Below, one piece after another: positions 20,507-28,345 of a stretch of 64,000 bases of DNA. Both the position numbers and the translations under genes were made by a program. Where the stretch lies: the NCBI GenBank assembly GCA_019750335.1, contig JAIEOQ010000002.1, forward strand, positions 62,001 through 126,000, written 5' to 3'. The notes beneath the pieces were generated by a model. It was not told where the DNA came from and searched no databases. It worked only from the letters and a program-made list of their open reading frames with translations. The stretch's first letter is position 1. The number at the start of each line of letters is the position of its first letter. Source of the stretch: Candidatus Obscuribacterales bacterium. Its GTDB lineage: Bacteria > Cyanobacteriota > Vampirovibrionia > Obscuribacterales > Obscuribacteraceae.

Positions 20507-20943
20507 TGAGCGAATTCAATAAAAGCGAAGTTGTACTTGCTTACGCCGACGGCGGCTCACGGGGTAATCCCGGACCGGCTTCGGTTGGCGCTGTGCTTGA
20601 ACAAAACGGCAAAATAATCGCTTCTGTTAGTGAATATATTGGAATCGCCACCAATAATATTGCCGAATACAGCGGGCTTGTCCGCATTATGGAAAAGGCT
20701 TTGGAGCTTGAAGTAAGCTCAATTGAAGTGCGCATGGATTCCGAACTTGTGGTCAAACAGATCCTTGGTCAATATAAAGTCAAAAATCAAGGCTTGCTTC
20801 CTTTATATGCAAAAGCCAAAGCTTTATCGTCCCGTTTTACTCAATTCAAAATCGTTCATGTCCGCCGCGAATTCAACAAAGAAGCCGACAGGCTCGCCAA
20901 TCTAGCCCTTGACATTGAAGCCGGGCTGAAAACTCCCGGCTAA
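20506..20943 (+). CDS. rnhA: Ribonuclease HI family protein
   Basis: A 145-residue RNase H that cuts RNA in RNA-DNA hybrids. The four metal-binding acids of the fold are present: Asp15 (YADGGSRGNPG), Glu54 (NIAEYSGL), Asp78 (RMDSEL) and Asp128 (NKEADRLAN). It lacks the basic protrusion helix of E. coli RNase HI and resembles the shorter forms found in Gram-positives and Cyanobacteria. The ATG overlaps the last base of the alaS stop, indicating translational coupling. Confidence 0.92.
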   Translation: MSEFNKSEVVLAYADGGSRGNPGPASVGAVLEQNGKIIASVSEYIGIATNNIAEYSGLVRIMEKALELEVSSIEVRMDSELVVKQILGQYKVKNQGLLPLYAKAKALSSRFTQFKIVHVRREFNKEADRLANLALDIEAGLKTPG

Positions 20944-20991
20944 TAGTTGAACCTACGACGTAAGAATAAAGTCCCCAACGAGGCCAGAGAA

Positions 20992-21930
20992 TTGAAAACA
21001 GCAAAACTCAATCTACTCCTTGTGGCCGGCTTAGCTTTGCTCGGATTAACAGTCCCAGCAGCAATTGCCGCCCCGCCTGTACGCGTAGCCGTGGTTCCCG
21101 GCAACGGCAGCGGTATGGAGCAAGAGGTTGTTGATCGCATCACAAGCGATTTACAAGGTAATCCGAATGTCAGTCTGTCTACAGTCAATCCGGACTGGTT
21201 TGTTCAATGCAATATTGTTGATCGCACCGATACCGCCGGCGGCAGCGTCCGGGTCAACGGTACAGTCGTAATCAAAACTCTAAACGGACATGTTTTAAAT
21301 ACGGTTTCCATGCAAACCAACAAGCAAGATTTTTCCTTGCAGCCCGGCACGCCAGTAAACAAAAGACTTTTCGATAATGCCGCTCGCGAAGTGGTACAAG
21401 GCATTGTCGACAGAGCTCGTCAGCCGCTGGCTACAGCAGTCGATCTGGAAATGACAACACGGGATCAATTGATTAAAGCGCAAAGTCTTGCCGACCAAGA
21501 TAAATACGACGAAGCAATTCAAACTCTGACAACAGTCAGTCAAGACAGCCCTCATTTTCAAGATGCGAGAAAATTAATTGCCATCTATCTTCTTGAAAAG
21601 GAAGCTTGCGAGGCCATGACCGAAGCAAAAGCTTTAGCTCAGAAAGGCAAATATAGCCAAGCAATCGAGGCGATCAATCACTACAACAAAACTATTGCCG
21701 ACCTTAAAAAAGCCGGACGCAACAAACGCTATCCTTCTTTAGCCGCTTTGCTAGCAAATTGCCGAGCTAAACTGTCTGCCCGCCGGCATTCACCTGGCAA
21801 AACCACGGCGAAGTCAAGCGCTTCAACAGACGCGCAATTGCAAGCGCTCGACGCACAAAAGAAGGCTCTGGACGCTCAAAGAAAAGCAATTGACGCTCAA
21901 GAGTCAGCACTGAAAAATAAGACAAGATAA
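20992..21930 (+). CDS. Exported unknown protein with C-terminal heptad-like tail
   Basis: A 312-residue exported protein. I chose the TTG at 20992 because it gives a clean signal peptide (MKTAKLNLLLVAGLALLG, ending near AIAA) and has GAGG eight bases upstream; an in-frame TTG at 20947 would add 15 charged residues. Residues ~30-140 look like an alpha/beta domain resembling the small partner domains found beside CsgG/LpoB-type proteins. Residues ~150-260 carry TPR-like helices (DKYDEAIQTL, GKYSQAIEAI). The tail repeats the heptad-like ALDAQKKALDAQRK. The CsgG-like gene follows 91 bases later on the same strand, suggesting they function together. No family identified. Confidence 0.8.
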   Translation: MKTAKLNLLLVAGLALLGLTVPAAIAAPPVRVAVVPGNGSGMEQEVVDRITSDLQGNPNVSLSTVNPDWFVQCNIVDRTDTAGGSVRVNGTVVIKTLNGHVLNTVSMQTNKQDFSLQPGTPVNKRLFDNAAREVVQGIVDRARQPLATAVDLEMTTRDQLIKAQSLADQDKYDEAIQTLTTVSQDSPHFQDARKLIAIYLLEKEACEAMTEAKALAQKGKYSQAIEAINHYNKTIADLKKAGRNKRYPSLAALLANCRAKLSARRHSPGKTTAKSSASTDAQLQALDAQKKALDAQRKAIDAQESALKNKTR

Positions 21931-21982
21931 GGCTTCTCTAAATTGTGAAGATTGCTGACCACTTGGATCTAACATAGACAGG

Positions 21983-22002
21983 TCAGTCTTAACTAAGACT
22001 GA
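21983..22002. promoter_or_regulatory. Inverted repeat before the CsgG-like gene
   Basis: Perfect 9-base arms TCAGTCTTA and TAAGACTGA separated by two bases. It ends 19 bases before the ATG, just before the ribosome-binding region (AAAGGAATGGAG). The short spacer is more typical of a protein-binding operator than of an RNA hairpin. Confidence 0.4.
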
Positions 22003-22021
22003 AAGGAATGGAGAAAGAGAC

Positions 22022-23104
22022 ATGAAGCTGCGCAAATTAGCCGCACAAATTTTGAGCCTGTCCATCATCGCTTTATCCTTCTGCCAAGCTCCGGCTCAGG
22101 CAGACGCCAAGCGACGGATAGCAGTTTTGCCCTTTGAATACGGCGCCGTTACCTCCCAGGTCGGCACGGTTGACGTGGGCAAAGGGATCACCACTTTAAT
22201 GATTACTCGCCTGGTCAATGACGGTACCTACAAAGTTGTTGATCGCCAAATGCTGGATCAAATCCTCAAAGAACAAAATCTTTCAGTCAGCGACAGAGCC
22301 GATCCGCAAACAGCTTTGAAGATCGGTAAAATTCTCGCTTGCGACGCAATCATTGTCGGCACAGTTACCAACTTCGGTTTTGAGAATAAGAATGTGAATG
22401 TCGGAGCTGCAGCCAGCGCAGCAACCTCCTACATTCCTTATGTCGGCGGCTTCGGTGGCTTCGGCAGCCTTGGCGTGCGCAAAAGCAAAGTTAAAGTAGC
22501 AATCAACGCCCGCATCATCGACACCAATACCACCGAAATTCTCGGCGTCGCCGAAGGTCAAGGTGAATCGAAACGTAGCGGCGCCTCACTTTGGGGCGGC
22601 GGTATGGGTTCAGGCGGCGGCTTTGATTTCGGCGGCGACGGCTTTGCTTCGTCCATTGCCGGTGAAGCAACTTATGCCGCAGTCGATCAGTTAGCTACTC
22701 AAATCAGTGCTATGTCCGCCAAAATTCCCGACAATCAAAGCATCGCCAACAAAGACGTCCAAGGCAAAATTGCCGATGTTACCGGCAATCAAGTAATCCT
22801 TAACGTCGGCAAAATTAACGGACTGGCCATAGGCGATACCCTGCAAGTGGAACGCGCGACTAAAACAATCAAAGATCCAGTCAGCGGTCGCGTGATCAAA
22901 GAAGTGATGAGCACGATTGGCGTTGTTAAGCTCAACCAAGTTGATAGCGATAACGCCACAGGCGAAGTAGTTAAATCATCGGGAGCCTTAGCTGTCGGCG
23001 ATAACGTGCGCAAAATAACCACTGATGTTTCAGCGATTATTCTCACGCCCTTGAACACAACTCCGGCAACTGCCACTACCGGCAGCACCAAGAAGATCAA
23101 ATAG
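22022..23104 (+). CDS. CsgG-family exported protein with FlgT C-terminal-like domain
   Basis: A 360-residue protein. A signal peptide spans about residues 1-28 (ends AQA-DAK); the Cys at 21 does not sit in a good lipobox. Residues ~31-230 are CsgG-like (RRIAVLPFEYG, ITTLMITRLVNDGTYKVVDR, ACDAIIVGTV); known CsgG forms an outer-membrane pore or assembles surface polymers. Two Gly-rich inserts (VGGFGGFGSLG near 141-151 and a run near 191-208) interrupt it. Residues ~247-332 (GKIADVTGNQVILNVGKINGLAIGDTL) look like the FlgT C-terminal domain. No curlin gene is recognised nearby, so curli secretion is not implied. It lies between two other exported-protein genes. Confidence 0.88.
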   Translation: MKLRKLAAQILSLSIIALSFCQAPAQADAKRRIAVLPFEYGAVTSQVGTVDVGKGITTLMITRLVNDGTYKVVDRQMLDQILKEQNLSVSDRADPQTALKIGKILACDAIIVGTVTNFGFENKNVNVGAAASAATSYIPYVGGFGGFGSLGVRKSKVKVAINARIIDTNTTEILGVAEGQGESKRSGASLWGGGMGSGGGFDFGGDGFASSIAGEATYAAVDQLATQISAMSAKIPDNQSIANKDVQGKIADVTGNQVILNVGKINGLAIGDTLQVERATKTIKDPVSGRVIKEVMSTIGVVKLNQVDSDNATGEVVKSSGALAVGDNVRKITTDVSAIILTPLNTTPATATTGSTKKIK

Positions 23105-23116
23105 GATAAGAGAATC

Positions 23117-23572
23117 ATGGTAAGACGCAGTTCTTTCCTAGCCTTGAAAGCGGTAGCGGCTCTAGTAGTCGCTACCGCTCTTTCTTGCGCTGTCCAGGCT
23201 AGCAATATCGATTGGGACAGCAAATTGGCATCAGGACACCATCAATTGTCTATTGGCAATTACGCCAAAGCAGCTGACATGTTCGCCAGCCAGGTAGATA
23301 AACATCCGGAGTCTGCGGCTTGCCGAGTAGCTTTAGGCATGGCTCAAAAAAAGATGGGCAAAATGGCTGAAGCAAAAGCTTCATTTCGTCGCGCTACCGA
23401 AGTGGAACCGGATTACGCCGAAAGTCATTACGAATTAGGCGCCATGCTCGAGAATGACAAAGAGTACAAAGAAGCCTGTCAATGTTTTGAAAGATATATG
23501 CAATTAGCGCCATCTTCAACTAAACGTGCTTCAGTTGAAGAACGCATTCGATACTGCCGCGAAAATATTTAG
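23117..23572 (+). CDS. Exported TPR protein
   Basis: A 151-residue protein with a signal peptide (ALKAVAALVVATALS, cleavage near VQA) and about three TPR units from residue 35 (GHHQLSIGNYAKAADMF; AALGMAQKK-like; SHYELGAMLENDKEYKEACQCF). It starts 12 bases after the CsgG-like gene and is surely in the same operon. TPR proteins of this size usually act as adaptors; the partner is probably one of the neighbouring exported proteins. Confidence 0.88.
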   Translation: MVRRSSFLALKAVAALVVATALSCAVQASNIDWDSKLASGHHQLSIGNYAKAADMFASQVDKHPESAACRVALGMAQKKMGKMAEAKASFRRATEVEPDYAESHYELGAMLENDKEYKEACQCFERYMQLAPSSTKRASVEERIRYCRENI

Positions 23573-23597
23573 AACAAGACCAGAAGGAGCGAAAGAA

Positions 23598-24578
23598 ATG
23601 GACAAGAAACAACAAGCTTTCTTTGAAGGAAAATTCGTTCCTCTGGAAGACGCGAAAATAAGTATTATGACCACCGGCTTTCTTTATGGCACAGCCATAT
23701 TCGAAGGCATGAGAGGTTATTGGAACGAGAACAAGAAAGAAATGTACGTTTTCCGTATGCGCGAACATTATGAGCGCATGATGGACAGCATGAAAATCAT
23801 GCATATGGATCTTAAGTATTCGGTAGATGAACTTTGCCAACTAACAGTTGAGTTGCTGCGCCGTAATGCTCCACAGCAAGACACTTATATCCGCCCGACC
23901 GTATACAAATCAGCCTGCAAGATCGGTCCGAGTTTGGAAAATAACCCAACCGAACTTTGCATGTTCACAATCCCTTTCGGCGATTATTTTCATGGCAGCG
24001 ACGGGCTCTCGGTTCAAGTCTCAAACTGGCGACGCGTTGAAGACAACGCCATTCCCGCCCGTGCAAAAATAGTCGGAGCTTACGCCAATACAGCCCTTGC
24101 TAAAACCGATGCGCTAACAGCCGGCTTTGACGATTGCATCGTTCTTTCTGAAAATGGTCACGTTTCGGAAGGCAGCGCCATGAATATATTCATGGTCAAG
24201 CGCGGCAAGTTAATCACGACTTTAGGCACAGAAAATATTCTGGAAGGCATCACCCGTAATACCGTTTTCGAGATGGCCGAGAATGAACTTGGGATCAAAA
24301 CAGAATGCCGTCAAATCGATCGTAGCGAGCTTTATATGGCTGATGAGCTATTTTTCTGCGGTACCGGCGCTCAAATCGGTCCGATTACTTCCGTAGATAA
24401 ACGTCTGATTGCTGATGGTAAAGTTGGTCCGATTTCGGATAAAATCCGCACGTTGTACACCGCAATTTGTCGCGGCGAACACAACAAATATCATAAGTGG
24501 TTGACTCCGGTTTATCACGACAAGGGCAACCAATTTCAAAACTGCAACCAAGTGATTAACGCCTCACCAAACCGCTAA
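23598..24578 (+). CDS. ilvE: Branched-chain amino acid aminotransferase
   Basis: Class IV PLP aminotransferase of 326 residues, interconverting branched-chain amino acids and their 2-oxo acids. The PLP lysine is Lys157 in ARAKIVGAYAN, and Glu191 in SEGSAMNIF contacts the cofactor. The substrate-side motif GTAIFEGMRGYW is present. The ATG at 23598 has AAGGAG eight bases upstream; the frame is open further upstream but this would overlap the TPR gene. The family also holds 4-amino-4-deoxychorismate lyase and D-amino acid aminotransferase, but length and motifs favour IlvE. It lies inside a run of exported-protein genes. Confidence 0.93.
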   Translation: MDKKQQAFFEGKFVPLEDAKISIMTTGFLYGTAIFEGMRGYWNENKKEMYVFRMREHYERMMDSMKIMHMDLKYSVDELCQLTVELLRRNAPQQDTYIRPTVYKSACKIGPSLENNPTELCMFTIPFGDYFHGSDGLSVQVSNWRRVEDNAIPARAKIVGAYANTALAKTDALTAGFDDCIVLSENGHVSEGSAMNIFMVKRGKLITTLGTENILEGITRNTVFEMAENELGIKTECRQIDRSELYMADELFFCGTGAQIGPITSVDKRLIADGKVGPISDKIRTLYTAICRGEHNKYHKWLTPVYHDKGNQFQNCNQVINASPNR

Positions 24579-25264
24579 TGCGAATTCTTATTCTTGCTCT
24601 ACTTTGTTTTTTGCTTCCGCTCCAAACAGTTTTGGCTCAAACTGAAAGCGCCAAACAAAAAGAACTGGAGGACTGGTTGCGTCTGCAAAATCCAGGTTAC
24701 AGTCCACGCAAATCAAAGCCAGCAAGCGCAAAACCGCAAATACAAGCTCCGGCAAACACAACGAACACTACTTCCACTTTTATCATTCAAGCGCCACCAG
24801 CCCCTTACAGGCGCCCGGCTGAATTCATTGTGCCGACAGTGGAACGTGGCTCCTGGCTGGGGAATGGCTTTCTAACACCCGGTTATACTCCGCTTTTAGG
24901 TGGATTCGGCTTTTCACCCTGGCGTTCTTATGCTTATGGCGGTTTTCTGCCCGGGCTACCGGTTTATCGAAGCTTCGGCATGCCTGCCTTCGGTGGCTTT
25001 GGCGGATTTGGCGTTTTTAACGGATTCGGCGGATTTGGCGGCTTCGGCAATCCGTTTGGCATGGGTACAAGATTAACTACTAACCGAGTATTTCAAAGCG
25101 AACCAAGTAAAGCTTCTGGAAACTATTATCAGCCTTCGACAGTAGATCCGACTGCTTCAGGAAGCTACTACGCTTCAAGCGGTCCTACGGTAATACAAGC
25201 AAGTCCAGCCGAACCTTTACCTAAAGATTATTGGGGACCAAGCGGCAACCCTTTTGACAATTAA
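24578..25264 (+). CDS. Exported Gly/Phe-rich protein
   Basis: A 228-residue protein whose ATG shares a base with the ilvE stop (TAATG), so it is coupled to it. Signal peptide: RILILALLCFLLPLQTVLAQ, cleavage after residue ~20. A Pro/Ala/Thr-rich linker follows. The middle (about 100-165) is low in complexity with repeated GGFG units (FGGFGGFG twice), and the tail is Tyr/Ser/Pro-rich. The same GGFGGFG string appears in the CsgG-like protein of the same gene run. Such composition fits a surface or matrix protein. No family recognised. Confidence 0.82.
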   Translation: MRILILALLCFLLPLQTVLAQTESAKQKELEDWLRLQNPGYSPRKSKPASAKPQIQAPANTTNTTSTFIIQAPPAPYRRPAEFIVPTVERGSWLGNGFLTPGYTPLLGGFGFSPWRSYAYGGFLPGLPVYRSFGMPAFGGFGGFGVFNGFGGFGGFGNPFGMGTRLTTNRVFQSEPSKASGNYYQPSTVDPTASGSYYASSGPTVIQASPAEPLPKDYWGPSGNPFDN

Positions 25265-25343
25265 ATATCCTGACAGCCGTTAAGCTTGGTATTTTTATGC
25301 CAGAATGCCTTAATGGACGCTAGGAAGATGCTTTTATGAAATG

Positions 25344-25396
25344 TATAATCTTCATTAAATTGAGGAGCATTCCTTGTCAATTTTCAGTGCAAGGAA
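25344..25396 (+). promoter_or_regulatory. Candidate -10 and leader inverted repeat before rel
   Basis: A perfect TATAAT at 25344-25349 precedes rel by 70 bases; the -35 is weak. In the presumed leader, TTCCTTG (25370-25376) and CAAGGAA (25390-25396) form a 7-base stem with a 13-base loop. The rest of the 154-base gap shows nothing else. Confidence 0.35.
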
Positions 25397-25418
25397 CAGC
25401 TCAGTTGCCAGGTAGTTA

Positions 25419-27761
25419 ATGAATCAACCTAATCGAGAGAATCGGCCCATTAAGAAAGCAGATAAACCTGCTTTAGAAGCGATTGCTGCGCCTGCCGAGC
25501 CCAGCAACGGCAAATATTCTCTGGAGGAAATAGGCAAACCGCTATGGGCTGCACTGGAAGCGGTAAACAAAAGCCCCGAAGATATCAACAAAATCAAAGA
25601 AGCTTATAAGTTTGCCTTCAAAAGCCACGACGGACAAATACGAAAATCCGACGAACCTTACATCATTCATCCGGTCGAAGTAGCAATCTCTCTTTCTTAT
25701 TTGAACGCCGACGTAGAAACTATCTGCTCCGGTCTCTTGCATGACGTCATTGAAGATTGCGAAGTAAAAGGACAGGAAATTGAAGGACGCTTCGGCAACG
25801 ATGTACGTAAGATAGTCGAAGGCGTAACCAAGCTGGGGAAATTTAGCTTCAGCTCCAAAGAAGAGCGCCAGGCCGAAAATTTTCGCAAACTGATTATCGC
25901 CATCGCTGAAGACGTTCGAGTCGTACTGGTAAAAATGGCTGATCGTCTGCACAATATGAAAACGCTGGATTATATGAAACCAGCTAAACAAGCTGAAATC
26001 GCTCAAGAGACTCTGGAAATATATGCTCCCTTAGCCAACCGATTCGGTTTGGGACGAATGAAATGGGAACTTGAGGATCTCAGTCTCAAATATTTGCATC
26101 CGGACGAATATGTTGATATTGAAAAGCTTGTTGCCGACAATCGTGCCGAGCGCGAATCATATTTAAAAACCATCGTCGACAAGCTCAAGTTTGAGCTTGA
26201 ATCACGCAACATACAAGCTGAAGTTTCAGGTAGACCGAAACACTTTTTCGGGATCTGGAAAAAAATGAAACGTCAAAGCAAATCTTTTGAAGAGTTGTAC
26301 GACGTATTTGCTATTCGTGTAATCATCGACAGCCAGGAAGACAAAAATTATTGCGAACTGGCCTCTGATCCGGATACGCAAAAATGTTATGAAGTTATGG
26401 GTTTGGTGCATTCTTTGTTCCGCCCGATTCCAGGACGATTCAAAGATTATATCGCCATGCCTAAAGCCAACAGCTACCAATCATTGCATACAGCAGTGAT
26501 GGGACCCAACGGTCGTCCCGTAGAGATTCAAATGCGCACACGACGCATGCATCACGTAGCCGAATACGGGATTGCCGCTCATTGGCGCTACAAAGAAGCC
26601 GGCGCTTCGGTGATGGCCGATTCAAAAGCAGATCAGAAACTTGCTTGGCTGAGACAGCTTGTTGAATGGCAACATGATTTGCAAGATGCACGCGAATATA
26701 TGGACACTGTGAAGATGGACCTCTTCGGCGACGAAGTTTTTGTCTTCAGTCCGCTCGGCGATGTATTCGATTTGCCTCGCGGCTCTACTTCAATTGATTT
26801 TGCTTATCGAGTGCATACAGAAGTAGGAAACCATATCACCGGTGCTCGTGTAAACGAACGTATGGTGCCGCTGGCTACACCATTACGTAATGGCGACATT
26901 GTCGAAATTATTACTAGCAAAAGCGCTCATCCGCGCATGGACTGGCTGAATATCACTTGCACTCATAGCGCCAAAAGCCGAATCCGCCAATGGTTTAAAA
27001 AGCATCACCGCGAAGAACATATTCAGCAAGGACGGCAAATGCTTGAAGCCGAGTTCGGCAAAGCTAATATCGAAGAATTGCTGCGTTCGGAAAAATTCAA
27101 AGATGCCGGTCGCAAACTGAATCTTACTACCGCCGACGATATTTTGGCGGCAATTGGCTACGGCGATCTTTCAATCGCTCAAGTCGCTAATCGTATCCGT
27201 GAACAAGAGCAGCTAGAAAATAAAACAGCCAAAAAAGATCTTCCCGCCAACTTTACACAGGAGCCAAGTAAGCCCAGTAAAGTCAGCAGCCTAAGTGGCT
27301 TGATGCATAGTCTGGCTCAGTGCTGCAATCCGGTTCCCGGCGAACCGATAAGTGGCGTCGTCACACGGGGCAGCGGCATCACAGTGCATCGCGTGGATTG
27401 CAGTAATTTGATGCGTGTTGAAAAAGATCGTCAATTAGAATTGACCTGGTCCGACAGTGAAGAAAGTAAATATCCAGCTTATCTTTTAGTCGAATGTCTG
27501 GACCGCGTTGGTATTGCCGGCGATATTCTCAAAAAGATTTCGGACAACAAAATAAACTTGAGCGATTTACGTGTTGAGACCCACGGAAACACAGGAACAG
27601 CTACTATCCACCTGATCATCGAAGTAAAAAATATCGCTCAGCTTCAGCACATTTCCAACAGTATCGGGGCCATAAGCGACGTATTGCATATTCAAAGACA
27701 AAATCATCGAAAACGGAATCCGGTACGAAACCCAAAGAACAGCGGGAACAATAAAGCATGA
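25419..27761 (+). CDS. rel: Bifunctional (p)ppGpp synthetase/hydrolase (Rel/SpoT type)
   Basis: Rel/SpoT homologue of 780 residues controlling the stringent response. N-terminal hydrolase domain with its metal ligands is intact (His70, and His108-Asp109 in LLHDVIED), so hydrolysis is expected. The synthetase domain has Arg340-Phe-Lys-Asp343 (RxKD, the bifunctional type, unlike the ExDD of E. coli RelA) and SYQSLHT, EIQMRT. TGS (DVFDLPRGSTSIDFAYRVHT), the helical/zinc-finger region with CCNPVPGE, and a C-terminal ACT domain follow. The stop overlaps the rdgB start by four bases (ATGA). Confidence 0.96.
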   Translation: MNQPNRENRPIKKADKPALEAIAAPAEPSNGKYSLEEIGKPLWAALEAVNKSPEDINKIKEAYKFAFKSHDGQIRKSDEPYIIHPVEVAISLSYLNADVETICSGLLHDVIEDCEVKGQEIEGRFGNDVRKIVEGVTKLGKFSFSSKEERQAENFRKLIIAIAEDVRVVLVKMADRLHNMKTLDYMKPAKQAEIAQETLEIYAPLANRFGLGRMKWELEDLSLKYLHPDEYVDIEKLVADNRAERESYLKTIVDKLKFELESRNIQAEVSGRPKHFFGIWKKMKRQSKSFEELYDVFAIRVIIDSQEDKNYCELASDPDTQKCYEVMGLVHSLFRPIPGRFKDYIAMPKANSYQSLHTAVMGPNGRPVEIQMRTRRMHHVAEYGIAAHWRYKEAGASVMADSKADQKLAWLRQLVEWQHDLQDAREYMDTVKMDLFGDEVFVFSPLGDVFDLPRGSTSIDFAYRVHTEVGNHITGARVNERMVPLATPLRNGDIVEIITSKSAHPRMDWLNITCTHSAKSRIRQWFKKHHREEHIQQGRQMLEAEFGKANIEELLRSEKFKDAGRKLNLTTADDILAAIGYGDLSIAQVANRIREQEQLENKTAKKDLPANFTQEPSKPSKVSSLSGLMHSLAQCCNPVPGEPISGVVTRGSGITVHRVDCSNLMRVEKDRQLELTWSDSEESKYPAYLLVECLDRVGIAGDILKKISDNKINLSDLRVETHGNTGTATIHLIIEVKNIAQLQHISNSIGAISDVLHIQRQNHRKRNPVRNPKNSGNNKA

Positions 27762-28345
27762 GAATAGTGTTGGCAACGACCAATCAAGGCAAGCTCAAAG
27801 AGTTTTCTGCTTTAGCCGAAAATGAAAGCTGGCTCAATCTGGAGTTGGCGCCGGAAGACTTTAATGTTAACGAGTCAGGCAATACTTTTTTTGAAAACGC
27901 AAAACTAAAAGCGGTCACTGCCGCCAAGCTAACCGGACTCACATCAATTGCCGATGATTCCGGACTTGTAGTTGAAGCTTTAAATGGCAAACCGGGAGTT
28001 CACTCCGCACGTTATTGCCCAGGCAGTGACGCCGACCGGCGGCAAAAACTGCTCAAGGATATGGAAGCCGTACCGGAGAATCGTCGACAAGCAGCTTTCT
28101 TTTGCGCCATGGTTGTCTCCAATCCGGACGGTTCAATCGCTTTCAACACAATGCGTTGCTGGGAGGGGATGATTGGCTATAAGGAAGCCGGCGACGGTGG
28201 CTTCGGCTATGATCCGATTTTTTATCTGCCTCAGCGCAAAATCACTGTTGCTCAATTACCGGCAATAGAAAAGAACCTGATTTCACATCGCGGACAAGCT
28301 TGGAAGCAAGTGCTCAATTATCTTAAAGAGCTGGCGCAAAAATAA
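27758..28345 (+). CDS. rdgB: dITP/XTP pyrophosphatase (RdgB/HAM1)
   Basis: A 195-residue HAM1-family house-cleaning nucleotidase that removes dITP, ITP and XTP. Typical motifs: ATTNQGKLKEF near the N-terminus, FFENAKLKA, ADDSGLVVEAL, GGFGYDPIF and SHRGQAW. It is coupled to rel by an ATGA overlap. The stop abuts, with no gap, the stop of the repeat protein on the other strand. Confidence 0.95.
   Translation: MRIVLATTNQGKLKEFSALAENESWLNLELAPEDFNVNESGNTFFENAKLKAVTAAKLTGLTSIADDSGLVVEALNGKPGVHSARYCPGSDADRRQKLLKDMEAVPENRRQAAFFCAMVVSNPDGSIAFNTMRCWEGMIGYKEAGDGGFGYDPIFYLPQRKITVAQLPAIEKNLISHRGQAWKQVLNYLKELAQK

Noticed and set aside
22022..23104. Calling this a true curli secretion channel (csgG)
   Set aside because: No lipobox Cys and no curlin or CsgE/F genes; the FlgT-like C-terminal domain is not part of curli CsgG.
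25542..26006. A 154-codon open frame antisense to rel
   Set aside because: Same reason: the overlapping rel frame is fully conserved and intact.
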